Source: Nostoc carneum NIES-2107 (GTDB taxonomy: Bacteria; Cyanobacteriota; Cyanobacteriia; Cyanobacteriales; Nostocaceae). Taken from it: a stretch of 64,000 nucleotides of DNA. The stretch spans positions 7,806,561 through 7,870,560 of the forward strand of contig AP018180.1 of assembly GCA_002368155.1 (NCBI GenBank), given 5' to 3'. The translations under genes and the position numbers were made by a program. This document shows positions 43,958 to 52,096 of the stretch, in pieces. The number at the start of each line of letters is the position of its first letter. Position 1 is the first letter of the stretch. Under the pieces are notes generated by a model that was not told the origin of the DNA, made no database searches, and saw nothing but the letters and a program-made list of their open reading frames with translations.

Positions 43958-45052
43958 TTACCATTTCTGGTCAGGAACCCAGTTGTAATTTTTATCTTTG
44001 ACATCAATTTTCTTGGGAATAACTTTGAGTTCATAGAAGCTATCTGCCATATTTTGTAAGCCTGAGAGAACTTCATCAGTTACAGGTAATACTTTGCGAT
44101 CGCCTCCGCGCTCCTCTACGATGTTCATTGTTGCTAAGTCAACTTTGTAGAGTTTGGAAAGTAGTTTGGCTGAGTCTTTGTAGTTGTTTTTTGCCCAACT
44201 ACCTGCTTTTTCCAGTTCTTGCAAAATTATTTTCACAATATCTGGATGATCGCGGACAAAATCGGGTGCAGCGTAATAAAATCCTGGGCTTTCTACAGCA
44301 GCTTTTTCGCCAAATACTGTAGTATTATCTGCCAAAAGACGAGTCCGCAGCTTACGTTCAGCTTCTGCAGTATAAGGGTCCCAGATGACCCATGCGTCAA
44401 AATCACCAAGCTCAAAGGCTGGTAAGGCTTCAGCTGGAGTGAGATATACAGGTTGAATATCTGTGTATTTCAAACCAACTTTTTCTAAAGCACGCACGAT
44501 CATATATTGCGAACTTGCACCTTTAGCAAAAGCGACTTTCTTACCTTTTAAATCAGCAAGAGTTTTAATAGGTGAATTTTCTTTCACCAGGATGGCGGAA
44601 CTTCTAGTACTACTTGTACTTGCAGCTACTCGCACAAAAGGTTTATCAGCAGCTTGAGCAAAGACGCTTCCTGTACCACCACCACCACCAAAAACGATCG
44701 CACCTACACCCATCCCTTCAAGTAAAGGTGCAGTTGAGGAAAATTCATTCCAGGTGACAGAAATACCTTGAGGTTGCAAACGCTTCTCTAGGCTACCTTG
44801 GGCTTTAAGGATATTCAGCAGCGCCATCCCTTTTTGATGCCCCATTTTCAACACTGTTAACTTGCTGGCTTGGGGTTTTTCTGCTGGTGCGTTCGCTGAA
44901 TTACTGGGGGCGCAAGATGCGATCGCAACACTCAAGCCCAAACCGATGACAAATAATAATGCGAATGAGCGAATTCCCGGTTGCTGAAAAGATTTAAACA
45001 ACCTCCTCTGATTTATCCAACTTGAAAACTGATTTATCAGCCGCTTGAACAT
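43958..45052 (-). CDS. SsuA-like sulfonate ABC substrate-binding lipoprotein (2)
   Basis: The start at 45052 (MFKRLINQF, preceded by AAAGGA) gives 364 residues; an ATG eleven codons earlier lacks a ribosome site. A long signal region ends in a lipobox around VAIASC with Cys47. The SsuA core then shows KMGHQKGMALLNILKAQG, LADLKGKKVAFAKGASSQYM and AWVIWDPYTAEAERKL. By family it binds aliphatic sulfonates. Transport partners SsuB/SsuC are absent here. It stands alone, with a repeat-rich gap upstream (45053-45367) and a hairpin terminator downstream. Confidence 0.85.
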   Translation of the reverse strand: MFKRLINQFSSWINQRRLFKSFQQPGIRSFALLFVIGLGLSVAIASCAPSNSANAPAEKPQASKLTVLKMGHQKGMALLNILKAQGSLEKRLQPQGISVTWNEFSSTAPLLEGMGVGAIVFGGGGGTGSVFAQAADKPFVRVAASTSSTRSSAILVKENSPIKTLADLKGKKVAFAKGASSQYMIVRALEKVGLKYTDIQPVYLTPAEALPAFELGDFDAWVIWDPYTAEAERKLRTRLLADNTTVFGEKAAVESPGFYYAAPDFVRDHPDIVKIILQELEKAGSWAKNNYKDSAKLLSKLYKVDLATMNIVEERGGDRKVLPVTDEVLSGLQNMADSFYELKVIPKKIDVKDKNYNWVPDQKW

Positions 45053-45181
45053 ATTTATTCCTTTGCCTTTTGGCAATATTTGCATATTGATTTTTGTTTT
45101 TTATGCATATTAAAAAATTTTAATTTTAAGCATTGAATGTAGGGTGAAATATCACTTAATTAAGCAAAAGTTACTGCCCAT

Positions 45182-45210
45182 ATCCCCGACTTCTTCAAGA
45201 AGTCGGGGAT
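45182..45210. repeat. Hairpin repeat, copy 2
   Basis: ATCCCCGACTTCTT and AAGAAGTCGGGGAT are perfect inverted 14-mers around a single base. It is the same repeat as at 3000-3032. It lies just upstream of the second GTAGGGTG element in the gap 45053-45367. Confidence 0.7.
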
Positions 45211-45242
45211 CTAAATCTCGCTTAAGTAAATGACATTCAAGT

Positions 45243-45327
45243 GTAGGGTGTGTTATGCCGGAGGCTAACGCACCATAAATATTTGATAGTAAGTCGGTGC
45301 GTTGCGCTGCGCGACAACACACCCTAC
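45243..45327. repeat. MITE-like palindromic repeat, copy 2
   Basis: This element has the same ends as 1926-2032: GTAGGGTGTGTT (45243-45254) and AACACACCCTAC (45316-45327). The 85-bp element shares GAGGCTAACGCACC and GGTGCGTTGCGCTGCGCGAC with copy 1 but lacks about 22 bp of its middle. Confidence 0.75.
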
Positions 45328-45367
45328 TATTTGATTTGTCTTGGTTGAAGCTGGGAATAATATCAAC

Positions 45368-46171
45368 TCACTGATTAATAGAAGTAAGTTGAGGATGAGG
45401 AATATCTAGCAAGTAAGAAAGTACTTCTTTGCGCCAAGCATCATATATTGGTTCAATACCTTGGCTATTAGAACCATTAAAATTTTCTGCATCTTGCCAG
45501 CGTTGTTTGATATAAGCAGCACGCCGCTTTTGAATTTCTTCATCTAATTCTAATAATTGTGCAGCTAGTTCAGCGCGTTCATTAGGTGCAGCTTGCTCAA
45601 ATTTCTTGCGCCACCAATTAGCAATTGTCACTCGATGAATTGCTTCATCATCGCTAAATCTTTCGCTACTTTGTTGGGCTAATACTGCATCGCCAATTGT
45701 TGATGTCAGTTTATTAAACCAAACTTGGGGCAAAATATGATGTTCATAGTGCAGTTCCCAAGCAATAAATCCTAGCCAGTTACGATAGGGTATATCTTCG
45801 AGAAATTCCCAATGGCGTTCGGCTTCTTTACGAATATCGTCAATCGGATCGCGTCCAGTCAGCGCAATGACTCTTTCACGAAAAGCGATCGCATGTGCGC
45901 CGTCATCGCCAATTTGTCTACTCAAAATTAAATGCAAATCTGGGTCGGGAATCAATAAGATTGCCTTACTCGCAGCTTGCACAATAGACAAATCGTGACC
46001 ACCAGTAGCAGCCCAATATTGATAAAAATGCTCTTTTTCTGCTTCTGTAATTGGCGGACGGCTGGGATGTTCGCGAGTTAATGGTACGTGTGGCGCGTGC
46101 TGGCTAAAGAGTTTTTCCAGGTTTTCTTTTTCAAACTCTACACTCCAGCTTCGAGTTAAAGTTACAGCCAT
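45368..46171 (-). CDS. Ferritin-like diiron protein, paralogue B
   Basis: This 267-residue all-helical protein has ferritin-type metal motifs. D90-x-x-H93 lies in RQIGDDGAH, an acidic/His helix is ELHYEHHILP (E139, E143), and E176-x-x-H179 lies in FSDDEAIHR. These resemble the E/DxxH pairs of diiron oxygenases and oxidases. It is a paralogue of the gene just upstream (46204-47019; 32 bp gap), sharing HAPH near the start, the diiron motifs and the ending SYLLDIP. I do not know a characterised member. Its place in the sulfonate block and the dyad upstream of the pair suggest an O2-using or iron-handling step. Confidence 0.65.
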   Translation of the reverse strand: MAVTLTRSWSVEFEKENLEKLFSQHAPHVPLTREHPSRPPITEAEKEHFYQYWAATGGHDLSIVQAASKAILLIPDPDLHLILSRQIGDDGAHAIAFRERVIALTGRDPIDDIRKEAERHWEFLEDIPYRNWLGFIAWELHYEHHILPQVWFNKLTSTIGDAVLAQQSSERFSDDEAIHRVTIANWWRKKFEQAAPNERAELAAQLLELDEEIQKRRAAYIKQRWQDAENFNGSNSQGIEPIYDAWRKEVLSYLLDIPHPQLTSINQ

Positions 46172-46203
46172 AATAGGTTCCTTGAGGTACTGTAGATTGC
46201 GTC

Positions 46204-47019
46204 CTAATCGTCAATGCTGACAAGTTTGGGTAACTGAGAAACTGGAATATCGAAGAAGTAAGACAATACCTCTTGTCGCCAAGTATCGTAAATTACACCT
46301 GTTCCTTCAACTTCAATACCCAGCGCCCGACGGCTAACTTTTTCATGCTCTTTTAAATAGGGATTGCGACGGCGTTGGACTTCTTCGTCTGCTTCTATAA
46401 CCTGGGCGGCTAACTCAGCTTTTTCTGTTAGCGAAGCTTTATCAAATTTACGTAACCACCACTCTGCAACACCTGCACGGTGAAATGTTTCATCTGGGAT
46501 AATTCTCGCTGTCGCAAAGCTGGAGGATTCTGGATCGTACAGCCTTGATAACCGCCGATTTAATGAGCCAATGGCAACAATATGATGTTCATAGTGCAGC
46601 TCGAAGGCTAAAAAGCCTAACCAACCACGTCGGGGTATATCTCCCATAAAGTCCCAATGCTTTTGCACCTGCTTTTGAATATCATCAATGGGATCGTGAC
46701 CAAATAATGTTTCTACACGCCGACGAGTATTTTCTGCGTGTGCGCCATCATCACCTAATTGGCGACTTAAAAATAACTGCAATTCTGGATCGGGAATTTT
46801 ATCAATAACGTTGGCGACAACTTGCACAATAAATAGGTCATGGGCTGCACCACCAACACGAAAATGATAAAAATTTTCTAGTTCTTCAGCTGTGGCGATC
46901 GCTTTTGGCTCTTGCAAGCGCTTTTTCGGAATATGGGGTGCGTGTTTATCAATTAACCTATCAATTGTTTCATTTTCAAATTCAATTGTCCAAGCTGGAC
47001 GAGTGATAATAACAGTCAT
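46204..47019 (-). CDS. Ferritin-like diiron protein, paralogue A
   Basis: This 271-residue protein is built like its downstream paralogue: D91-x-x-H94 (LGDDGAHAEN), FELHYEHHIV (E140, E144, H145) and E177-x-x-H180 (IPDETFHRAG). The N-terminal 60 residues share PAWTIEFENE and KHAPHIPKK type sequence with the copy. The motif order D/ExxH, then E, then ExxH fits a four-helix diiron carboxylate fold such as the oxygenases of the ferritin-like superfamily. The exact family is not recognised. The dyad at 47359-47390 lies 340 bp before the start. Confidence 0.65.
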   Translation of the reverse strand: MTVIITRPAWTIEFENETIDRLIDKHAPHIPKKRLQEPKAIATAEELENFYHFRVGGAAHDLFIVQVVANVIDKIPDPELQLFLSRQLGDDGAHAENTRRRVETLFGHDPIDDIQKQVQKHWDFMGDIPRRGWLGFLAFELHYEHHIVAIGSLNRRLSRLYDPESSSFATARIIPDETFHRAGVAEWWLRKFDKASLTEKAELAAQVIEADEEVQRRRNPYLKEHEKVSRRALGIEVEGTGVIYDTWRQEVLSYFFDIPVSQLPKLVSIDD

Positions 47020-47358
47020 ATTTTGCTCCTGTGTGTGAGTTGTTCACTGATTTGGAACAGAGCCGAGTTAATCTGCCAATCTTGAATTTTTGTAACGCGA
47101 ATTTATATGTTGTAATCTCGCGTCTGTTCTTTGTCTGTTCGTAAAATTTAATGATGTGTTGCGCTATCTAAAATTTGTTGTCATCCACACATTTTCTGCA
47201 ACTATGGGATGGTCTTTGGCTCATAATTAACTAGGGTTAAAGAAAAAGGTGAGCCTAGTTGCTGGAATTGGCAATTTAATTCCTATAGCTAGGCTCAGAC
47301 AAATTGAGAACCTTGGTAACCAGTCTGTGACAGTTAATCTTGAATTTTTCCAGTCATA

Positions 47359-47390
47359 AAATACGGTAAGTTGACCAATAAACCGTATTT
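47359..47390. promoter_or_regulatory. Dyad operator candidate, site D
   Basis: AAATACGGTAA, 10-bp spacer, AAACCGTATTT; apart from two bases it is a perfect inverted repeat. It sits in the 749-bp divergent gap 47020-47768 and probably serves the minus-strand ferritin-like pair (340 bp away). Confidence 0.7.
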
Positions 47391-47487
47391 TATAAATATG
47401 AGATTTGCATATATGGCGATAAAAAACAAGGGGTACTATTCTTAAGCTTGCTTCTTGAGGTGAACTATGGTAGGTTCATATTGCATA

Positions 47488-47519
47488 AAATACAGTAGCT
47501 CGACTGGTTTGCCGTAGTT
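47488..47519. promoter_or_regulatory. Dyad operator candidate, site E
   Basis: AAATACAGTAG, 10-bp spacer, TTGCCGTAGTT. It lies 129 bp from site D in the same divergent gap and 250 bp before the class II aldolase-like gene on the plus strand, suggesting one site per direction. Confidence 0.6.
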
Positions 47520-47768
47520 TAATAAAAAATGTTACTAACCTAGTTTAAAGAGTTGCTGTGCTAGATAATTTCCCACATAACTTTGGGTAAATAGTGATGA
47601 GCCGGAAGATTTTATTAACTCTGTGCGATCGCGTCTGTTAAAACATCTCACCAAATAATTCTGCTACTAGTTTGACGGTGTAGTCATCTGAATTGTCACG
47701 CCTAATATATCAGGCTGTTTCATGGCTGTATTTATTAAATAATCTTCTATTCATAGGAATCGAGAATC

Positions 47769-48548
47769 ATGGTGCAAACTTCCATCGTCCGCAATGGTAC
47801 TCTCGTTAAACCACCAACCTTTACCTCCACAGAAACAGAGCGTCGTCATCGCAAGGAACGATTAGCAGCAGCTTTACGCATTTTTGCCCGCTTAGGTTTT
47901 GCTCAAGGATTAGGAGGACACATCACAGCCCGTGATCCGGAACTCACCGATCATTTTTGGGTAAATCCTTTTGGGATTCATTTCAGTCGCGTGCGTGTTT
48001 CTGACTTAATCTTGGTGAATGCTGAAGGTGAAGTTGTTCAAGGTAACGGCGCACTCAATCAAGCAGCATACGCTATTCACTCCCAAATTCACGAAGCCCG
48101 TCCTGATGTAGTAGCGGCGGCTCATGCTCATTCCTTCTATGGCAAAACTTGGTCAGCACTAGGTCGGTTAATTGATCCGATTACCCAAGATTCTGCGGTT
48201 TTCTACCAAGATCATGCTTTATTTGATGATTACAAAGGTATTGTGTTAGATACCAGCGAAGGCAAACGCATTGCTGAAGGATTAGGTAATAAAAAAGCGG
48301 CAATCCTCCGCAATCATGGATTATTAACTGTAGGACACACTGTAGACGAGGCGGCTTGGTGGTTCATTCGTCTAGAAGATGCGACTAAATCCCAGTTGCT
48401 AGCAGAATCCGTAGGTAAACCCATTCCTATTGAGCATGATCTCGCTTTGAGTATTCAACAACGTAATGGTACTCATGAAGCAGGTTGGCGCGCATTCCAA
48501 TATTTATGGGATGAAATTACCCGCGATCAACCAGATTTGTTGGATTGA
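47769..48548 (+). CDS. Class II aldolase/adducin-family protein
   Basis: This 259-residue class II aldolase fold has the glycine loop GLGGHITARDPELTDHFWVN and zinc ligands H119 and H121 (AAHAHSFYGKTW) with H183 (RNHGLLTVG). The catalytic Glu of FucA (which precedes a His in E-x3-H) is replaced by Ala near residue 100 (NQAAYAIHSQ). It may therefore be an adducin-like or non-aldolase member rather than a true aldolase. It opens the plus-strand run aldolase, SsuD-like LLM, GlcG-like, LLM, with site E upstream. Confidence 0.8.
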   Translation: MVQTSIVRNGTLVKPPTFTSTETERRHRKERLAAALRIFARLGFAQGLGGHITARDPELTDHFWVNPFGIHFSRVRVSDLILVNAEGEVVQGNGALNQAAYAIHSQIHEARPDVVAAAHAHSFYGKTWSALGRLIDPITQDSAVFYQDHALFDDYKGIVLDTSEGKRIAEGLGNKKAAILRNHGLLTVGHTVDEAAWWFIRLEDATKSQLLAESVGKPIPIEHDLALSIQQRNGTHEAGWRAFQYLWDEITRDQPDLLD

Positions 48549-48691
48549 TTGGTAATACTACAAGTTTGGTTTGGGGGAAAAGGTCAAAGGTTAAGGGTTA
48601 AAGGTTTTTTCCCTTTCCCATTTCCCCTTCACCGAAAGTATTGGGATTAATGGCGATTGAGAATTAGGGGCGCATTTTCAGGAGAATTATC

Positions 48692-49792
48692 ATGCCAGTT
48701 GAGTTCATCGGGTTAATCCGCACCAAACCTGCTTCGGAATTAAACAGTGTCCCAGGTAGTCTGGCGGATGACATTATTGACCCCGCCTATGTGCGTGAGT
48801 TCGCTCAAGCCCATGAGAAAGGGGATTTTGATAAAGTACTAATTGGCTATAGCTCTAGTAGCCCTGATGGTTTTACCGTTGCTACCCATGCAGCTGCATT
48901 TACTGAGCGCTTAGGCTTTTTGATTGCTCATCGTCCAGGCTTTGTCGCACCAACTTTAGCAGCACGCAAAGCGGCTACCCTCGACCATTTCACCAATGGT
49001 CGGATTGCGGTACATATTATTACTGGCGGTAGTGACGCTGACCAGCAAAGAGATGGTGACTGGCTTGATCATGACAATCGCTATCGTCGTACAGATGAGT
49101 ATTTAGAAATAGTCCGTCGTGTTTGGACAAGCGATACACCCTTCGATTACGAAGGAGAATTCTATCGTGTTAAAGATGCTTTCTCTGCTATCAAACCACT
49201 GCAAAAGCCTCATATTCCCCTTTACTTTGGCGGTGCATCCGGCCCAGCCGTAGAAGTAGGAGCCAAGCATAGTAATGTTTATGCATTGTGGGGTGAGCCT
49301 ATAGCCGCAGTGAAAGAACGGATTGCTCAAGTTAAAGCTGCTTTACCTCCCGATCGCTCTATTCGCTTTAGTGTATCTCTGCGTCCTATTTTGGGTGTGA
49401 CAGAAGAACAAGCTTGGGAAAAAGCCAGAAATATTTTAGGGCGGATTCAAGAACAACGGGGAGGTGCAAAAGTCGCTCCCCCAGCTAGACCACAGGCGAT
49501 AGGTTCACAACGGTTACTGGATTTCGCAGCTAAAAGCGAGATTTACGATAAGCGTTTATGGACACCGATCGCAGCTGCTACTGGTGCGGCAGGTAACACA
49601 ACTGCGCTAGTAGGAACACCAGAACAAGTTGCAGAAGCTTTAGTTGATTACTATGACGCAGGTGTCACTACATTACTAATTCGGGGCTTCGATCCGCTAC
49701 AAGATGCTATTGATTACGGGCGGGAAGTCATTCCTTTAGTACGTGCAGAAGTAGCAAAACGAGAACGTCAAGCTGTTGGAGTTGGGAGATAA
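48692..49792 (+). CDS. LLM flavin-dependent monooxygenase, SsuD-like
   Basis: This 366-residue protein is the best SsuD-type candidate in the window. It shows KVLIGYSSSSPDGFTVA, LGFLIAHRPGFVAPTLAARK, TLDHFTNGRIAVHIITGGSD, and RDGDWLDHDNRYRRTDEYLE. SsuD uses FMNH2 and O2 to turn alkanesulfonates into aldehydes and sulfite. A good Shine-Dalgarno (CAGGAG) lies before the ATG. The GlcG-like gene follows after 5 bp, so they are surely co-transcribed. The substrate range is not known. Confidence 0.85.
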   Translation: MPVEFIGLIRTKPASELNSVPGSLADDIIDPAYVREFAQAHEKGDFDKVLIGYSSSSPDGFTVATHAAAFTERLGFLIAHRPGFVAPTLAARKAATLDHFTNGRIAVHIITGGSDADQQRDGDWLDHDNRYRRTDEYLEIVRRVWTSDTPFDYEGEFYRVKDAFSAIKPLQKPHIPLYFGGASGPAVEVGAKHSNVYALWGEPIAAVKERIAQVKAALPPDRSIRFSVSLRPILGVTEEQAWEKARNILGRIQEQRGGAKVAPPARPQAIGSQRLLDFAAKSEIYDKRLWTPIAAATGAAGNTTALVGTPEQVAEALVDYYDAGVTTLLIRGFDPLQDAIDYGREVIPLVRAEVAKRERQAVGVGR

Positions 49793-49797
49793 AAATT

Positions 49798-50232
49798 ATG
49801 GTACAAACATCTACATCTACAAGAACTATTGAATTAATTACAGCTGATACTGCATTAGCCGCAGTCAAAGCAGGTTTAAAAGAAAGCCAAAATCTAGGCG
49901 CTAATGTATCGATAGCTGTTTACAACTCACTTTTAACTTTGGTAGCCTTTGCACATGGTGATGGCGCACCGCCTCACAGCGTAGAGACTAGCAAACGCAA
50001 AGCCCAAACAGCAGCTTCGATTCGTCGCCCTACAGGAAACTTTGCCGATCATCTGGCTGTGGCGTTACCTCTAGCTTCGGGGAATTTATTAACAAATCTC
50101 GGTGGAGGTTTACCTATTCGCTTTGGTGGTGTCCATGTAGGAGCCATTGGTGTTGGTGGCGGTACTGTTGAGCAGGATATTGCGATCGCCAAAGCCGCGT
50201 TAAGTGCGATCGGTGCAGAACCAATAGATTAA
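49798..50232 (+). CDS. GlcG/HbpS family protein
   Basis: This 144-residue protein has the whole GlcG/HbpS domain: an N-terminal helix (ITADTALAAVKAGLKESQ), the VAFAHGDGAPPHSVETSKRK segment, and a glycine-rich loop (LGGGLPIRFGGVHVGAIGVG). HbpS binds haem in Streptomyces; GlcG is of unknown role in the glycolate operon. Five bases separate it from the SsuD-like gene. GlcG-like proteins often accompany flavin or oxygenase genes, so a helper role is possible. No signal peptide is seen. Confidence 0.85.
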   Translation: MVQTSTSTRTIELITADTALAAVKAGLKESQNLGANVSIAVYNSLLTLVAFAHGDGAPPHSVETSKRKAQTAASIRRPTGNFADHLAVALPLASGNLLTNLGGGLPIRFGGVHVGAIGVGGGTVEQDIAIAKAALSAIGAEPID

Positions 50233-50310
50233 ATGGGCATTGGGCATTGGGCATTGGGGAGGCAGTGCGTTTCGCGGGTTTCCCGCGTTGTAGCAACTGC
50301 CGTCGTGGGA
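50233..50310. repeat. Heptamer tract and GGCAGTGCG palindromic repeat, copy 1
   Basis: TGGGCAT/GGGCATT units (50233-50258) lead into a 54-bp repeat (GGGGAGGCAGTGCG ... CGCGGG-TT-TCCCGCG ... AACTGCCGTC, about 50257-50310). A similar copy is at 56024-56080. The inner parts can form a stem. It lies just after the GlcG-like gene stop. Confidence 0.7.
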
Positions 50311-50427
50311 AATGGGAAGATTGATTTTTATTGTTCTTTGTAAGCCTTTCACACGCATACTCAACAACGCCCAAATCGCCCAAATATTTATGCAAGAAGT
50401 CTATTAGTTATCTACCCAATTTGAGCG

Positions 50428-51612
50428 ATGATTCTTAGCCATTACCCTGGTTCAATTGTCGGAAGCGATCGCTTTTTGGCTCCGACAGATTTCCCCGACA
50501 GTCCGCTCTCCCAAGCATTGCAACAGCCTGTATTGTTGGGGTTATTTCTCCCCATCCAAGCAGGCGGTTGGAGTGCTTCTACATTACCACGCACTACCGA
50601 TTGGAGCTTTGAATACAACAAGGATTTGGTGCTAAAAACTGAGGCGCTGGGCTTTGATTTAATATTTGCACTGTCACAGTGGCTACCCAAAGGTGGCTAT
50701 GGTGGCGTGTTCAATGGTCAAGCACTTGACTCTTTTGTGACTACAGCTGCACTCACCAGCGTGACACAAAAGATTATGCTCATCTCTACAATCCATGTGT
50801 TGTACGGGCCGATTCATCCCTTGCACTTAGCTAAATATGGCGCAACACTCGACCATATATCAGGGGGGCGCTGGGGTATTAACGTGGTGACTGGACACCG
50901 CGCTGTTGAACATGAAATGTTTGGTTGGAATCGTATTGAGCATGATCATCGTTATGAACTTGCAGCTGAGTTTATCGAAGTACTGCAACGTTTATGGGGT
51001 GATAATGAAAACTTCTCATTTGAGGGTAAGTCTTCGTGGAAACTCAATGGTGCTTATGTAACGCCTAAGCCTAAATATGGCCGTCCGGTGCTAGTCAATG
51101 CTACAGGCTCAGATGCAGGTATTTCCTTTGCTGCACGCTATTCTGACATTGTGTTTATTACTAGCCCAGCAGGTTCAGATTTCCAGAGTGCCATTGAAGC
51201 GTTACCCCCACATACTAAAAGAGTAAAGCAAGCTGCACGGGATATTGGGCGGGAAGTACGGACACTCCTCAACCCAATGGTAATTAGCCGCGAAACTGAG
51301 CGCGAAACGTGGGAATATCACGATGCGATCGTTGCTCATGCTGACCCAGCTGCGCCTTCAGGCTTTAGCAGATTTGATAGTGACGCACATGCTTGGAAAG
51401 GTCGCGTCGGTAGAGATGAACCAAAGCGGCGGGCTATTGGTGGTAACATCGAGGTCATCGGTACGCCTGAGCAGGTAGTCGAGCAGTTTGTCCAGTTGAA
51501 AGAGGCGGGTATTGATGGCTTGCAGTTGAGCTTTTATGACTTTAAGCCTGATTTGGAATTTTTTGGCGATCGCATTCTCCCACTCATGAAACAGGCAGGT
51601 CTCAGGTTATAA
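50428..51612 (+). CDS. LLM flavin-dependent monooxygenase, SfnG-like
   Basis: This 394-residue protein has an N-terminal QPVLLGLFLPIQAGGWSAS, then TTDWSFEYNKDLVLKTEALG, GATLDHISGGRWGINVVTG, and GFSRFDSDAHAWKGRVG in the later barrel. The pattern (FLP..GGW, then LPRTTDWS.EYN) resembles the SfnG/RutA-type group of FMNH2-dependent monooxygenases; SfnG cleaves dimethylsulfone. It follows the GlcG-like gene after 195 bp with a palindromic repeat between. It is the last of seven LLM genes in the window. Confidence 0.8.
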   Translation: MILSHYPGSIVGSDRFLAPTDFPDSPLSQALQQPVLLGLFLPIQAGGWSASTLPRTTDWSFEYNKDLVLKTEALGFDLIFALSQWLPKGGYGGVFNGQALDSFVTTAALTSVTQKIMLISTIHVLYGPIHPLHLAKYGATLDHISGGRWGINVVTGHRAVEHEMFGWNRIEHDHRYELAAEFIEVLQRLWGDNENFSFEGKSSWKLNGAYVTPKPKYGRPVLVNATGSDAGISFAARYSDIVFITSPAGSDFQSAIEALPPHTKRVKQAARDIGREVRTLLNPMVISRETERETWEYHDAIVAHADPAAPSGFSRFDSDAHAWKGRVGRDEPKRRAIGGNIEVIGTPEQVVEQFVQLKEAGIDGLQLSFYDFKPDLEFFGDRILPLMKQAGLRL

Positions 51613-52096
51613 ATGGACATTTGCAACTGAAAATTTTACTGGGATTATCCACATAGAAGTTAGTACTTTCATAGTGAAACAATCAGGATTTTAACTGATT
51701 AATTATTTTTCTATTTAATTTTTATAGAAAAATAATTATCAAATTTTTGCCATGTTCCCCAATGTTTGATAGAGGTAAATATTCAATCAAAAATCTCTTG
51801 ATTTTGGTGATTATATATGCAATTATAATTTTCAATACCATTAAATCTACTCGCTTATGGTAGTTAAATTGGAAAGAAATTTAACTACCATCTTATTTAA
51901 TGAATTGCATACAAACTTAATTTATAGATAATTAATCTGGCGTAAAGCACAGCTTTTTATGGCTCATCTGTAATGCAATATTTGCAATGTATTTTAGCCA
52001 AATAAAATAATTTACTTAATATTACTTTACTACTAGATAATTATTTTTTAAAATTTGTTCCCTATTCCCTTTTCAATCTGTGAGGAGAGTAACCAT
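51613..52096. other. Gene-free 484-bp AT-rich gap
   Basis: This gap between the LLM gene and the SsuA-like gene (3) is very AT-rich. Its only marked feature is the perfect hairpin at 51857-51891. No dyad copy or ORF was seen. Confidence 0.5.
51857..51891. terminator. Perfect 14-bp inverted repeat
   Basis: ATGGTAGTTAAATT (51857-51870), 7-base loop, AATTTAACTACCAT (51878-51891). It lies 245 bp after the LLM stop. It may be a terminator for the upstream operon, although there is only a weak T run (CTTATTT), or a separate protein-binding site. Confidence 0.5.
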
